NCBI GenBank assembly: GCA_963815445.1
Contig: CAWFGV010000004.1
Coordinates: 62,001 to 126,000, forward strand
DNA length: 64,000 nt
Direction: 5' to 3'
DNA from: JANLYC01 sp963815445
GTDB taxonomy: Bacteria > Actinomycetota > Actinomycetes > Propionibacteriales > Nocardioidaceae
Shown here: positions 17,084-23,933 of the stretch, one piece after another
Position numbering within the stretch: the stretch's first letter is position 1
Layout: each line of letters starts with the position of its first letter
Program-made: the position numbers and the translations under genes
Notes under the pieces: generated by a model
Databases searched by the model: none
What the model was told of the DNA's origin: nothing
What the model saw: only the letters and a program-made list of their open reading frames with translations

Positions 17084-17992
17084 TCAGCCGGCGAGGTCGG
17101 CCAGCGCTGCCAGGTCGTCATCGGTGAGCCGAATCGCCGCCGCCGCGACGTTCTGCTCGAGGTGCAGGGGGTCTCCGGTGCCGGGGATGGCCAGAACGTG
17201 GGGACCGAGTGCGAGGTTCCACGCGATGCAAACCTGTGCCGTCGTGACGAGGTGCGCGTCGGCGATGGCTCGAACCGCGTCGTTCCGCTCCTGGGCGGGA
17301 TCCTCGCGCACCTTCCCCGCGATCGCGAAGAAGGGCACGAACGCGATGCCGTGCTCGGCACAGGCATCGAGCAGCTGGTCGGCGTCAGACCGCTCATAAC
17401 CGGGCGCGTGTCGATTCTGGACGCAGACCACGTGGGTCACACTCCGCGCGGCTTCCAGCGTCTCGGCGTTGACGTTGGACAAGCCCACATGTCGCAGCAG
17501 CCCCTCGTCTCGCAACGCGGCCAACGCCGCCGCGGCGGCCGGCACGTCGTCGCGTCCGCTGCTGCGGTAGTTGACGACCGAGAGGCGTTCAAGGCCGAGG
17601 TCGGTAAGGTTCTGTTCAACGTGTGCCCGCAGCTGGTCGGGTCGGGCCCAGTCGCCGAACTCGCCCGTAGCCCGGTTGCGAGTGGGACCGACCTTGGTCA
17701 CGATCACCAAGTCGTCTGGGTACGGTGTCAGCGCGTCGCGGATGATGTGGTTGGCCACACCGCTCTCCGAGAAGTAGAAGCCCGCTGTGTCGATGTGGTT
17801 CACGCCAAGCTCGACGGCGCGGCGCAGGACCGCCCGGCCCTCTTGCGGGGACCGCGGTTCGCCACGGCCCATCCCGCCGGTGCCCGTGAGACGCATCGCC
17901 CCCAAGCCGAGGCGGTTGACGGGGAGGTCGCCGAGCCGGAATGTCCCGGCGGCGGAGGCGGAGAGGGCGGCGGCGGTCCGAGAGCCGGTCAT
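17084..17992 (-). CDS. Aldo/keto reductase family oxidoreductase
   Basis: A 302-aa TIM-barrel protein. LGLGAMRLTGTGG and HIDTAGFYFSESGVANHIIRD are the family's N-terminal strands, with catalytic D68, Y73 and K100 (IVTKVG). The usual active-site His at the end of strand 4 is replaced: the strand reads LSVVNYRSS. This is seen in a subset of bacterial members and may alter activity. QNRHAPGYERSD and the C-terminal IPGTGDPLHLEQN fit the NADPH site. TATGTT lies 6 nt before the ATG (leaderless). It sits just inside the region bounded by the tRNA-Arg end repeat. Confidence 0.85.
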   Translation of the reverse strand: MTGSRTAAALSASAAGTFRLGDLPVNRLGLGAMRLTGTGGMGRGEPRSPQEGRAVLRRAVELGVNHIDTAGFYFSESGVANHIIRDALTPYPDDLVIVTKVGPTRNRATGEFGDWARPDQLRAHVEQNLTDLGLERLSVVNYRSSGRDDVPAAAAALAALRDEGLLRHVGLSNVNAETLEAARSVTHVVCVQNRHAPGYERSDADQLLDACAEHGIAFVPFFAIAGKVREDPAQERNDAVRAIADAHLVTTAQVCIAWNLALGPHVLAIPGTGDPLHLEQNVAAAAIRLTDDDLAALADLAG

Positions 17993-17999
17993 CGTGTCA

Positions 18000-18366
18000 A
18001 CATAGCGCGGACAACCCCGCCACTATCGCGATCCTCTGAGTGATGACGACCTGTCCTTTGCCTGCCCACTGAGGCCGCCGCAGGATGGACTGACGACCCG
18101 CCCGGCGAGGCCAAGGAGACGCGGTCGACCGCCTCGCCGTGCAGGAGGGGAGGCTCGCCAGTCTCAACACCGAGGTGACGCAGGCGATGTCGAGAGGCTC
18201 GGAACGCAGTAGCAGACAACCAACGCGCGTCGATCCTGAAGCACAGTTCCACGGGACGGAGACCAGGCCACTGGCACCGCATGTCCGTCAGACATATATT
18301 CAAAGATATCGGACAAGGTGGTGAGTACTTTATGCCGCGGTGCCAGCACTCCCGAAAGTGGTTGGC
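18000..18366. other. Intergenic stretch with an AT-rich inverted repeat
   Basis: No convincing gene lies here. The only open frames are short and lack codon bias. The notable feature is an AT-rich patch at 18288-18310 inside an otherwise GC-rich sequence, listed separately as a candidate operator. Confidence 0.5.
18282..18315. promoter_or_regulatory. Candidate operator/promoter upstream of the SDR cluster
   Basis: TGTCCG (18282-18287) and CGGACA (18310-18315) are inverted arms around an AT-rich core with ATATATT and GATATC. The low-GC patch is unusual locally and lies 52 nt before the small gene that starts the cluster. A dimeric repressor such as a TetR or MarR protein is plausible, but no regulator gene is adjacent. 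Confidence 0.4.
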
Positions 18367-18543
18367 ATGACGACCACATCTACCTCGACCGACGTGCGGG
18401 ACTTGGCTGGCCAAGCCGGCATTCCGGAGAAGGTCATCTGCTGGTCCGGACGCATCCGGTCCCACGAGATGACTGCTGTGCCGCCGGCACGGGACTGGCA
18501 GGGCATGGTCGAGTCATTCCTCCGTGAGGCCAGTCGGTCATGA
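18367..18543 (+). CDS. Small protein of unknown function (58 aa)
   Basis: A 58-aa frame starting at ATG 18367 (or GTG 18340, giving 67 aa). Its stop overlaps the next start as ATGA, the arrangement of translationally coupled genes, which is the main reason to call it. The sequence (DVRDLAGQAGIPEKVICWSG in the middle) has no motif I recognise; no signal peptide or membrane segment is visible. GAAAGT stands 7 nt before the ATG. It may be a remnant of a longer protein. Confidence 0.4.
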   Translation: MTTTSTSTDVRDLAGQAGIPEKVICWSGRIRSHEMTAVPPARDWQGMVESFLREASRS

Positions 18544-19340
18544 CCACCGGTGAGCGCCGGGTCGTCCTGGTGGTTGGCGCCAACGGTGGGATCGGGCGTG
18601 CGACAGCTCACGCGTTCGCGGCGTCCGGCGCTCGCGTCGTGGTGGCGGCACGCAACACGGACGGGCTCGACGACCTCGTCGGCGCGATCACGGAGCGCGG
18701 AGGTTACGCGCTCGCCGTACCCACCGATGTGAGCGACGAGGTGTCTGTGGCGAACCTGGTCGACCGCACCGTCGAAACCTTCGGTCGTCTGGACGCCGCA
18801 GTCAACAACGCGGCCGGGCCGGGGCATCGCCCGACCCCGCTGGCCGAGATCGCCGTCGATGATTTCGATCAGTCCGTCTTTGTGGGCGTACGAGGACTGT
18901 TCCTGTGCATGAAGAACCAGATTCCCGCCATGCTCAACAGCGGTGGCGGTGCCATCGTCAACATGGCCTCGACCGCGGGACTGGAAGCCGTCGGCGGGCT
19001 CGCACCCTATGTCGCCGCCAAGTTCGCGGTCGTCGGGTTGACTCGCACAGCCGCCCTCGACTACGCCGATCAGGGTGTTCGCATCAATGCACTTGCACCC
19101 GGGCCCATCCGTACCGATCAGCTCGAACGGGCCGGTGAGCGGTCGCGCGTCCACGTCGCCTCCAGCATTCCGGTGCACCGGCTCGGCCAACCGGGGGAGG
19201 TCGCCGCAGCCGCGCTGTGGCTTTGCAGCCCCGCCGCCGGTTTCATCACCGGCGCCACGCTGCCGGTGGACGGCGGACTGCTCGCCGGCATGCCGCCGTT
19301 CCAGCAGCCCAACCGCAGTCAATCCCGGCAGGAAGCCTGA
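18540..19340 (+). CDS. Short-chain dehydrogenase/reductase (SDR)
   Basis: A 266-aa classical SDR. The nucleotide-binding motif GANGGIG is at 13-19, NNAAG at 89-93, and the catalytic S144-Y157-K161 triad in STAGLEAVGGLAPYVAAK. The C-terminal PVHRLGQPGEVAAAALWLCS and the ITGATLPVDGG end are typical of FabG-like 3-oxoacyl/alcohol dehydrogenases. AAR after strand 2 favours NADP(H). The substrate is unknown. The start overlaps the upstream small gene by 4 nt and the downstream membrane fragment begins directly after its stop, so the three are one transcript. Confidence 0.9.
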   Translation: MTTGERRVVLVVGANGGIGRATAHAFAASGARVVVAARNTDGLDDLVGAITERGGYALAVPTDVSDEVSVANLVDRTVETFGRLDAAVNNAAGPGHRPTPLAEIAVDDFDQSVFVGVRGLFLCMKNQIPAMLNSGGGAIVNMASTAGLEAVGGLAPYVAAKFAVVGLTRTAALDYADQGVRINALAPGPIRTDQLERAGERSRVHVASSIPVHRLGQPGEVAAAALWLCSPAAGFITGATLPVDGGLLAGMPPFQQPNRSQSRQEA

Positions 19341-19538
19341 ATGCCCATGGACGTCCACACGTGGAGCCTGATCATGGGGTGCTTCTGCCTCATCGTCATC
19401 GCCGGCGCCGGAGTCTTTCAGGCGCTGTTCGTCATGCCGGGCTACTTCAGGTCGCCGCCAGCATCACTCGAGGCCATGCAGAAGGACAGGTCGTTCGCGT
19501 TCTGGATCCGGGCCCTGCTCATCGCCCTGGCGCACTAG
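19341..19538 (+). pseudogene. Small membrane protein, probably a truncated longer gene
   Basis: A 65-aa frame that begins on the base after the SDR stop. It has one clear transmembrane helix (SLIMGCFCLIVIAGAGVFQA), a conserved-looking MPGYFRSPPASLEAMQKDRS loop, and then breaks off within a second helix (FWIRALLIALAH, stop). The abrupt end in a helix suggests a deletion or frameshift of a four-helix protein of about 150 aa, but neither other frame downstream continues it convincingly. A genuine small protein is possible. Confidence 0.45.
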
Positions 19539-19602
19539 CAGTGCCCTTGGTCCGGGCGCGTCTAACCACGGCCGCGCCAAACCAAGCGAAGGAGAATAAG
19601 TG

Positions 19603-20175
19603 ATGTCATCTTCGATCCTCGACATGTCGGTGTCGCTCGATGGATACGTCGCCGATCCCAACGACTACCTGGGGGGTGAGGACGGCGAGCGTCTGCACAA
19701 GTGGGCCAGCGCGCTCGGAGAGCCTGGCGAGTCGGCTGGTCCGGTGGCGGCGTTCGAGGACGAATGGAGCAGATGTGGTGCCGTCCTGGCAGGTCGGCGC
19801 ACCGTCGAGCTCATGGATCATTGGGGAGGTGATCATGGCGGCTCGCCGATCTTTGTTCCCAGTCACCGGCCACCCCCGCCGGCTGCTCGTTGGGGTTATC
19901 CGCTGGTGACCTACGTGAGTGACGGCATCGAGAGCGCGATGGCGCAGGCGAAGGCCGCCGCAGGGGATCGTGACGTGCAAGTGCGCGGCGCCTACACCGG
20001 TCAGCGGGCACTAGAGGCTGGGGTGCTCGACGAGGTGCAGATCCACCAAATCCCGGTTCTCCTCGGAAACGGCCATCGGTTGTTCGACATCTTGCCTTCG
20101 GAGATCGAGCTGGAGATCGTCCAGGTGATCGACACCCCAGAAGCGACGCACATCCGCTACCTCGTCCGTCGCTGA
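19603..20175 (+). CDS. Dihydrofolate-reductase/RibD-C family protein
   Basis: A 190-aa protein of the RibD C-terminal / bacterial DHFR-like superfamily. SILDMSVSLDGYVADPNDY is the N-terminal strand and loop, GAVLAGRRTVELMDHWG the central helix, RDVQVRGAYTGQRALEAGVLDEVQIHQIPVLLG the C-terminal nucleotide-binding half. It is presumably an NADPH-dependent reductase of unknown substrate. GGAG lies 8 nt before ATG 19603. It is the first of two related genes in tandem; the second starts 5 nt after its stop. Confidence 0.8.
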   Translation: MSSSILDMSVSLDGYVADPNDYLGGEDGERLHKWASALGEPGESAGPVAAFEDEWSRCGAVLAGRRTVELMDHWGGDHGGSPIFVPSHRPPPPAARWGYPLVTYVSDGIESAMAQAKAAAGDRDVQVRGAYTGQRALEAGVLDEVQIHQIPVLLGNGHRLFDILPSEIELEIVQVIDTPEATHIRYLVRR

Positions 20176-20180
20176 AACGC

Positions 20181-20678
20181 ATGGGCAGAACTCGGCGCAA
20201 CGACGAGCTCGGGGGTAGCGGCGGCGTGGACGATGCCTTTGTCCGGCGGCACGACCCGGGGATCGGCGCTGAGATCATGGGGGCCGGAAGGTTCGGGCTC
20301 CCCGGATGGCACGAGGACGCCCAGTGGCAGGGCGCCTGGGGTCCCAACCCGCCGTTCCACACGCCGGTCTTCGTCCTCACCCACCACCCGCGCCCGTCGA
20401 TCGAGATGGAGGGCGGCACGACGTTCCACTTCGTCGACGCTTCCCCGGCCGAGGCGCTCGAGACAGCCCGCGAATCCGCGGGCGGCCAGGACGTACGCAT
20501 CGGCGGAGGCCCAACCGTGATCCGCGACTTCCTTGCAGCTGGGCTTGTCGACCACATGCACGTGGTGGTGGTCCCGATCCTGCTCGGACGCGGCGTACGC
20601 CTCTGGGACGCGTTGGAAGGCGTGGAGACGGACTTCAAGGTGGAATCCACGTCCTCACCCAGCGGAGTCACCACGTGA
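20181..20678 (+). CDS. DHFR/RibD-C family protein, N-terminally shortened
   Basis: A 165-aa protein related to its upstream neighbour. It has the C-terminal half of the fold intact (PPFHTPVFVLTHHPRP, GGTTFHFVDASPAEALETA, QDVRIGGGPTVIRDFLAAGLVDHMHVVVVPILLG) but lacks the usual first strand with SLDGxVA. It begins directly in the region normally found 40-50 residues into the protein (VDDAFVRRHDPGIGAEIMG). It is likely 5'-truncated by deletion next to the stop of the first gene. Whether it folds is uncertain. Confidence 0.6.
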   Translation: MGRTRRNDELGGSGGVDDAFVRRHDPGIGAEIMGAGRFGLPGWHEDAQWQGAWGPNPPFHTPVFVLTHHPRPSIEMEGGTTFHFVDASPAEALETARESAGGQDVRIGGGPTVIRDFLAAGLVDHMHVVVVPILLGRGVRLWDALEGVETDFKVESTSSPSGVTT

Positions 20679-20863
20679 CGTTCACCCGTTCCAGCGCCTG
20701 ACCTGCTTCGCCCGCCCAAGCCGATCCGCAGCTGGCCCCGCAAGGAGACGGGGCACGCGCCGCACAACGCGGTACCGACTTCCACGGGAGTCCAATCGAA
20801 CTCCCTGCCATCCCTCATCTGACGCGAGCGAGCACGTGGTCAGCGCGCTGACCTGCGGTTCCG

Positions 20864-20879
20864 TTGGCGCGCTCGGAGG
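20864..20879. repeat. 16-bp direct repeat at the tRNA-Arg 3' end (right copy)
   Basis: TTGGCGCGCTCGGAGG spans the last 12 nt of the tRNA-Arg gene (minus strand), the encoded CCA and one further base. It is identical to 16995-17010, 3.87 kb away. Confidence 0.5.
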
Positions 20880-20940
20880 GATTCGAACCCCCAACCTTCT
20901 GATCCGTAGTCAGATGCTCTATCCGTTGAGCTACGAGCGC
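20868..20940 (-). tRNA. tRNA-Arg (anticodon ACG)
   Basis: A 73-nt cloverleaf on the minus strand. The acceptor stem GCGCTCG pairs with CGAGCGC, discriminator G, with CCA encoded at 20867-20865. The anticodon loop CTACGGA sits on a TCTGA/TCAGA stem, giving ACG. The T arm is GGGGGTTCGAATCCC. It borders the truncated-gene cluster on its 3' side. Confidence 0.95.
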
Positions 20941-21087
20941 TGGTCGGTGCTGTGTCACGTCGGGTGCACCCCGCGTGAGGCGCGAGGAGTGAGTTTAGCG
21001 TGAGCGCTGCGGGACATGAAATCGCCGTGGTGGCCGGCTCGACATACCCCGAGAACCGGTGTCTCGGTGTCGCGGGCGGAGGTGAAC

Positions 21088-21166
21088 GAGGCAAACCTGC
21101 AGTGACGTAGGCAGGGGTGCCTACTGAGGAAGCCACCTGGCTTGTTCACAAGGCAAACGCGGAGGG
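21088..21166 (+). repeat. 79-bp palindromic repeat, copy A
   Basis: Ungapped match to copy D at 62 of 79 positions (hand count). The right arm TGGCTTGTTCACAAGGCAAA at 21138-21157 is intact, but the left arm (21113-21135) has diverged. Instead a small local hairpin GTAGGCA/TGCCTAC (21107-21113, 21118-21124) is present. It lies between tRNA-Arg and pckG. Confidence 0.8.
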
Positions 21167-21181
21167 AAGGGGTGAAAAGCT

Positions 21182-21197
21182 TGTGAGGCGATTCACA
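21182..21197. promoter_or_regulatory. CRP/GlxR-type binding site upstream of pckG
   Basis: TGTGAGGCGATTCACA is an exact match to the TGTGA-N6-TCACA consensus known for CRP and for actinobacterial Crp/GlxR, and the flanking TT/AA extend the symmetry. It is 155 nt before the pckG ATG. cAMP-dependent control of gluconeogenesis would be reasonable. Confidence 0.7.
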
Positions 21198-21237
21198 AAG
21201 GGTGGGTTGGCGCCCAGTGTCGCGGCGGGCGTACGGT

Positions 21238-21255
21238 GTGACCTACCGCTCACAG
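21238..21255. promoter_or_regulatory. Second TGTGA/TCACA inverted pair upstream of pckG
   Basis: TGTGA (21238-21242) and TCACA (21251-21255) are inverted with an 8-nt spacer, 2 nt wider than the CRP consensus. It could be a weak second site for the same regulator or a site for another one. Confidence 0.3.
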
Positions 21256-21352
21256 GATCCTTCCTGGGGCGCCCATATCCACATCATTCCGTCATCACCG
21301 ACGGCCGGTGGCTCGTACCCACCGCGATGCGCGAGAGGGAAACACGCAACTC

Positions 21353-23197
21353 ATGACTGCGGAGACGACCGATACGACGGCCGACCTGGCCGGATCAAGC
21401 ACAGCTCACACGACCCACGCCGGACTTCAGGCGTGGGTCGATCAGGTTCAGGAGCTGACCGAGCCTGACCGAGTTCACTGGTGCGACGGCTCCGACGAGG
21501 AGTGGACCGCGCTGACCGACGAGCTGGTCGACCTGGGCACGCTGGTCCGTCTCAACCCGGAGAAGAAGCCCAACTCGTTCTGGTGCGCTTCCGACCCCTC
21601 CGACGTGGCCCGGGTCGAGGGCCGCACGTACATCTGCTCCCTCGTCGAGTCCGACGCCGGGCCCACCAACAACTGGATGGCGCCGGCCGAGATGAAGGCG
21701 ACCATGACCGAGCTCTACCGGGGTTCGATGCGTGGTCGCACCATGTACGTCATCCCGTTCGTGATGGGCCACCTCGATGCCAAGGCGCCGATGTTCGGCG
21801 TCCAGATCACCGACTCCGCCTACGTCGTCACCTCCATGCGCATCATGGCCCGGATGGGCGCGCACGTGCTGCGTCGCCTCGAGGAGCTCGGCGCCGCCGC
21901 CGACTACGTGCCCTGCCTGCACTCGGTCGGTATGCCGCTCGAGCCCGGTCAGGCCGACATTCCTTGGCCGTGCAACGACACGAAGTACATCACCCAGTTC
22001 CCCGAAGAGCGGATGATCTGGAGCTACGGCTCCGGTTATGGCGGCAACGCGCTGCTCGGCAAGAAGTGCTACGCGCTGCGCATCGCGTCGGCGAAAGCGC
22101 GCGACGAGGGCTGGCTGGCCGAGCACATGCTCATTCTCAAGCTCACCTCGCCGCAGGGTGTCGTGAAGTACATCGCCGCCGCGTTCCCGAGCGCCTGCGG
22201 CAAGACCAACCTCGCCATGCTCGCCCCGACGATCCCCGGGTGGAAGGTCGAGACCCTCGGCGACGACATCGCGTGGATGCGCTTCGGGGAGGACGGCCGG
22301 CTTTACGCGGTCAACCCGGAGTTCGGCTTCTTCGGCGTCGCTCCCGGGACCAACGAGAAGACCAACCCCAACGCCATGCGCACCATCGAGCAGGGCAACT
22401 CGATGTTCACCAACGTCGCGCTCACCGACGACGGCGACGTCTGGTGGGAGGGCATGGAGAACCAGCCGGCCACGGCGACGTCGTGGAAGAAGCAGCCCTG
22501 GACGCCTGACTCCGAAGAGCTGTCCAGCCACCCGAACAGCCGCTACTGCACTCCGATCAAGCAGTGCCCGATCCTCGCCCCGGAGTACGACGACCCCAAC
22601 GGTGTACCGATCGACGCGATCCTGTTCGGCGGTCGACGCAAGACCACCATCCCTCTCGTCACCGAGGCACGGGACTGGGTCCATGGCACGTTCATGGGGG
22701 CGACGCTCTCGTCCGAAACGACGGCCGCCGCGACCGGTGCCGTCGGTGTCGTACGCCGCGACCCGATGGCGATGCTGCCGTTCATCGGCTACAACGCCGC
22801 CGACTACTTCAACCACTGGATCACGGTCGGCAAGGAGCATGACGCCGCCAAGCTGCCGCGGATCTTCTACGTCAACTGGTTCCGCCGCGACGACGAGGGC
22901 GGCTTCCTGTGGCCGGGCTTCGGCGAGAACAGCCGCGTCCTCAAATGGGTCGTCGAGCGGATCGAGGGTCAGGCGGCCGCCGTCGAGACCCCGATCGGCT
23001 ACGTCCCGACCGTGGACGCTTTGGATCTCGACGGCCTCGACTGCACCCGTGACGAGATCGCGGCGGCACTCGCGGTGCGGCCCGACGAGTGGCGAGCCGA
23101 GCTCCCGCAGATCACCGAATGGTTCGAGACGTTCGGCGACAAGCTGCCGACCGTTCTCTGGACCGAGCTCGACGGTCTCCGGGCGCGACTCGGCTGA
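21353..23197 (+). CDS. pckG: Phosphoenolpyruvate carboxykinase (GTP)
   Basis: A 614-aa enzyme of normal length that converts oxaloacetate and GTP to PEP, GDP and CO2, the first committed step of gluconeogenesis. The kinase-1a P-loop FPSACGKTNLAM, the Mn2+/oxaloacetate region WSYGSGYGGNALLGKKCYAL, and ILFGGRRKTTIPLV are all present. ATG 21353 is preferred over the in-frame upstream start at 21308, since GAGAGGG lies about 13 nt upstream and the conserved protein begins after it. A CRP-type site and repeat copy A lie upstream, and a strong terminator follows 20 nt after the stop. Confidence 0.95.
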   Translation: MTAETTDTTADLAGSSTAHTTHAGLQAWVDQVQELTEPDRVHWCDGSDEEWTALTDELVDLGTLVRLNPEKKPNSFWCASDPSDVARVEGRTYICSLVESDAGPTNNWMAPAEMKATMTELYRGSMRGRTMYVIPFVMGHLDAKAPMFGVQITDSAYVVTSMRIMARMGAHVLRRLEELGAAADYVPCLHSVGMPLEPGQADIPWPCNDTKYITQFPEERMIWSYGSGYGGNALLGKKCYALRIASAKARDEGWLAEHMLILKLTSPQGVVKYIAAAFPSACGKTNLAMLAPTIPGWKVETLGDDIAWMRFGEDGRLYAVNPEFGFFGVAPGTNEKTNPNAMRTIEQGNSMFTNVALTDDGDVWWEGMENQPATATSWKKQPWTPDSEELSSHPNSRYCTPIKQCPILAPEYDDPNGVPIDAILFGGRRKTTIPLVTEARDWVHGTFMGATLSSETTAAATGAVGVVRRDPMAMLPFIGYNAADYFNHWITVGKEHDAAKLPRIFYVNWFRRDDEGGFLWPGFGENSRVLKWVVERIEGQAAAVETPIGYVPTVDALDLDGLDCTRDEIAAALAVRPDEWRAELPQITEWFETFGDKLPTVLWTELDGLRARLG

Positions 23198-23216
23198 CCG
23201 TTCCCGAGGCACCGCA

Positions 23217-23251
23217 CAGGAGCCCCGCACCACGTCGGTGCGGGGCTCCTG
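23217..23251. terminator. Strong hairpin terminator after pckG
   Basis: A perfect 15-bp stem (23217-23231 with 23237-23251) with a 5-nt loop ACGTC begins 20 nt after the pckG stop. It also serves the convergent CHRD gene, which ends 25 nt beyond it. There is no long U-run, as is common in actinobacteria. Confidence 0.88.
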
Positions 23252-23275
23252 CGGTGTGCCGGACCCGGTGAAGCG

Positions 23276-23782
23276 TCAGCGGTGCAGCTGGCCGCGGATC
23301 GCGCCACCCTGATAGGCGTTCGTGTGGATGTTGAAGTAGAAGTTGCCGGGGTGGTTCTTGATCCGCTTGATGAGCTTCGCCCGCACCCCTGTCGCGCAGT
23401 GGGCGCCGCCCGTGACGGCGGTGCTCAGGTCGACCACCACCTCGCCGCTGACACCGCGTGCACCGTGATGGATGTGGGCTCCGATCGGTCGGCCGATGCG
23501 CGACCAGGTCGCGTTGGCACAGACCTTGTGGGCTGCCGGGCGCAGGTGGATCACGACCCTTCCGGTGCCATTGGGATCCCCGGGTCCCGGCACCTCTTGC
23601 GCGCCGCGCAGGCCAGCGACGAGCTTGGTCGGGGCCGCGGCCGCGGCGCTCGAGCCAGGGTGACCAGCGGCGACCGCACTCGGGAGCGCTGCCAGCCCCC
23701 AGGTGGCCACCCCGAGCACCGAGGCGATCGCGACAACCCCCCTGACTCGTCCTGCCGGTCCGGTGTTTCGCTGTGTCGTCAT
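23276..23782 (-). CDS. Secreted CHRD-domain protein
   Basis: A 168-aa protein with an N-terminal signal peptide (positive MTTQRNTGPAGRVRG, hydrophobic VVAIASVLGVATWGLAALPS, cleavage near AVA-AG). The mature part is a CHRD domain: LRGAQEVPGPGDPNGTGRVV, GAHIHHGARGVSGEVVVDL, NFYFNIHTNAYQGGAIRGQL. CHRD domains are extracellular beta-rich modules of unclear role, first named from chordin. The ATG at 23782 has GAGGAGG 7 nt upstream, which decides the start. It is convergent with pckG. Confidence 0.85.
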   Translation of the reverse strand: MTTQRNTGPAGRVRGVVAIASVLGVATWGLAALPSAVAAGHPGSSAAAAAPTKLVAGLRGAQEVPGPGDPNGTGRVVIHLRPAAHKVCANATWSRIGRPIGAHIHHGARGVSGEVVVDLSTAVTGGAHCATGVRAKLIKRIKNHPGNFYFNIHTNAYQGGAIRGQLHR

Positions 23783-23921
23783 GGAACCTCCTCGGGATCG
23801 ATGTCCTTCCTCGACACGCTCGTCGCGACTCGTCATGGGGTCAACCTGTACATCAGGGCACCCGGTATGACGTGACAGCGCTCGCTACGAAGAGTCTGCG
23901 TCGTCCTGAACCCACCTTCCG

Positions 23922-23927
23922 TAGGCT
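23922..23927 (+). promoter_or_regulatory. -10 box TAGGCT of the metallophosphoesterase (leaderless)
   Basis: TAGGCT, 6 nt before GTG 23934, with no ribosome-binding site. Confidence 0.6.
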
Positions 23928-23933
23928 TGACAG

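Larger units (their letters stand above)
20941..21352. other. Intergenic region upstream of pckG
   Basis: No gene is seen. It holds copy A of the 79-bp repeat (21088-21166), a CRP/GlxR-type site (21182-21197) and a second, wider TGTGA/TCACA pair (21238-21255). It is therefore the pckG control region. Confidence 0.6.

Noticed and set aside
18046..18330. A gene in the gap between the aldo/keto reductase and the small frame
   Set aside because: The open frames on both strands lack typical third-position GC bias and motifs.
20786..20805. GGGAGT/ACTCCC hairpin with a T-loop-like centre, considered as a tRNA fragment
   Set aside because: The loop is 8 nt, no other cloverleaf arm is present nearby, and a 6-bp stem is common by chance at this GC content. 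It may be a weak terminator of tRNA-Arg.
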